Positions 63,162 to 64,000 of a stretch of DNA of 64,000 nucleotides are shown here, in pieces; the first letter of the stretch is position 1, and every line of letters begins with the position of its first letter. The position numbers were made by a program, and so were the translations under genes. Source of the DNA: JABMPO01 sp964539785 (GTDB taxonomy: Bacteria; Fidelibacterota; Marinisomatia; Marinisomatales; TCS56); contig CAZIJQ010000004.1 in NCBI GenBank assembly GCA_964539785.1, positions 1 to 64,000 of the forward strand. Reading direction: 5' to 3'. The notes under the pieces are model-generated. The model was given only the letters and a program-made list of their open reading frames with translations, was not told the DNA's origin and ran no database searches.

Positions 63162-64000
63162 ATATCATTTTCAGGGGACAAACCTGACAATTCCCCGGTT
63201 TACAGTAATTTTCATTGATCCATTTTAAACCCTGCAAATCAGCAAAATTAGTAAGGGTTTTTCGAGGCAGGACTGCTCCAAATCGCCGATTCAGAAAACC
63301 ATAGCCATAGGGAATCCTGAGGTTCTGCCAATCTTGATGAATAAGAATCAGTAAAGCCGAATCTCCGCTGTTAATTGCTTGAGTAGCTAACAAAGGATAA
63401 AAATAATTACCCAACAGTTCGCTTTGGATTCCCTGCCCGGCATAAGGCCGGATCATCCGATTCCATTCCCAATGGAATTGATCCAATCCTCGTTGGAGCC
63501 AAACTGATTGAGATATAAAAAATAATAATCGGGCAGCCAATCTCAGACGCTGCTCCGGATGTGCTGCAGGACGGATTCCACAGCGCTGCCAATTTGGATT
63601 ATCTAACTGGGCTGTCCGGAACAATAACTTTGATATAAAATTGATCGATTTTCCATCTAAATCAAAATGACTGATTCTTTCCCCTAACCTGGCAAACATA
63701 ACCCGGTTACCGCCGTAGCCCAGCACTTCAAGCAAGGGTACAATCAATTTATCATGTTGTGGTTTGGGAACGGGAATTACCGGTGGGAATCGCTGGATTT
63801 TTTCCTGCCAGCGCTGCTGGGCAAGTACTGCCAGTATTTGATCGTATACCGGATCAAGTTGGGAGGTAGTTAGACTGCAGGCTCGTTGCACGCAGCGAGG
63901 GGATATAACCACTGTTGGCAGTCTTAATTTTTGGTTTCCCCGCACCGGTTTCCCGATTAGATGGAGAATGACATTAGCATAATTATGATCCCCATCGTGG
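63148..64000 (-). CDS. DUF2851 family protein, 5' end outside the window
   Basis: The frame runs without stop from the window edge (GDHNYANVILHLIGKPVRG, encoded from base 63999 leftward) to the TGA-type end at 63148, giving 283 or more residues; a full protein is usually about 420. ILHLIG and the VPLLEVLGYGGNRVMFARLGERI segment match DUF2851, a family found mainly in Bacteroidota and relatives. The C-terminus carries Cys in NYCKPGNCQVCPLKMI. Function is unknown, and the ATG at 63945 is an internal Met, not a start. Confidence 0.82.
   Translation of the reverse strand, partial: HDGDHNYANVILHLIGKPVRGNQKLRLPTVVISPRCVQRACSLTTSQLDPVYDQILAVLAQQRWQEKIQRFPPVIPVPKPQHDKLIVPLLEVLGYGGNRVMFARLGERISHFDLDGKSINFISKLLFRTAQLDNPNWQRCGIRPAAHPEQRLRLAARLLFFISQSVWLQRGLDQFHWEWNRMIRPYAGQGIQSELLGNYFYPLLATQAINSGDSALLILIHQDWQNLRIPYGYGFLNRRFGAVLPRKTLTNFADLQGLKWINENYCKPGNCQVCPLKMIYVRN

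Overview
This window is a contiguous piece of a moderately AT-rich bacterial chromosome. Several features point to a Gram-negative, respiring member of the FCB superphylum (Marinimicrobia-, Calditrichota- or Bacteroidota-like): a DUF2851 gene, a 31-residue bL38/COX24-like ribosomal protein, a PorV/PorQ-type outer-membrane protein, Na+-NQR with an NqrM-like maturation protein, system I cytochrome c maturation, a heptose adenylyltransferase, lipoproteins and a LysM lytic transglycosylase. The lineage is inferred from gene content; no rRNA or tRNA gene was seen.

Layout. 1-4.7 kb is an accessory strip with all genes on the + strand: an orphan ORF, an SRPBCC protein, dinD framed by two copies of a palindrome-bearing repeat, a TrpF-like barrel without its catalytic cysteine, two small membrane proteins and TrmO. 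From 4.8 kb almost everything is on the - strand. 4.8-7.6 kb holds a quinol-side multiheme cytochrome and an octaheme hydroxylamine-oxidoreductase-family protein. 7.7-10.1 kb is a metal ABC importer. 10.3-12.0 kb is a small-secreted-peptide plus TPR/Fis-HTH regulator module, the most unusual item here. 12.4-15.8 kb has an OFA-type MFS transporter, an FnIII lipoprotein and a PorV-like protein. 15.8-22.1 kb is a housekeeping run (cdaA, folP, ftsH, hpt, tilS, MBL hydrolase), followed by an archaeal-type (type II) GAPDH-like gene.

23.2-28.1 kb is a ccm operon (ccmE-F-I-A-B-C-D in transcription order), including a 45-aa CcmD and a CcmE with cysteine instead of histidine at the heme-attachment site. 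Next come an acyl-CoA mutase large subunit with an isobutyryl-CoA-mutase-like substrate signature, dxs, pdxT/pdxS, ispH, nrnA, a PduO-type cobalamin adenosyltransferase (which could supply the mutase cofactor) and a NhaD antiporter. 37.4-44.6 kb encodes Na+-NQR (nqrA-F), its flavin transferase ApbE and an NqrM-like protein. 44.7-54.8 kb encodes an 11-subunit complex I (nuoA,B,C,D,H,I,J,K,L,M,N) without the NuoEFG NADH module.

55.0-56.4 kb carries proline dehydrogenase and a CoA-binding protein on the + strand. 56.5-64 kb returns to the - strand: nadK, xseB, xseA, an S1/P1-type nuclease, bL38, HU, sppA, lytic transglycosylase, rfaE2 and a DUF2851 gene cut by the window edge.

Functionally, the window is dominated by respiratory electron transfer: two quinone-reducing ion pumps, a quinol-oxidizing cytochrome with a HAO-family partner, and the heme and flavin attachment machinery that matures them. 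Sodium cycling is suggested by NQR plus NhaD. Many neighbouring genes overlap by 1-14 bases, so several long operons are likely.
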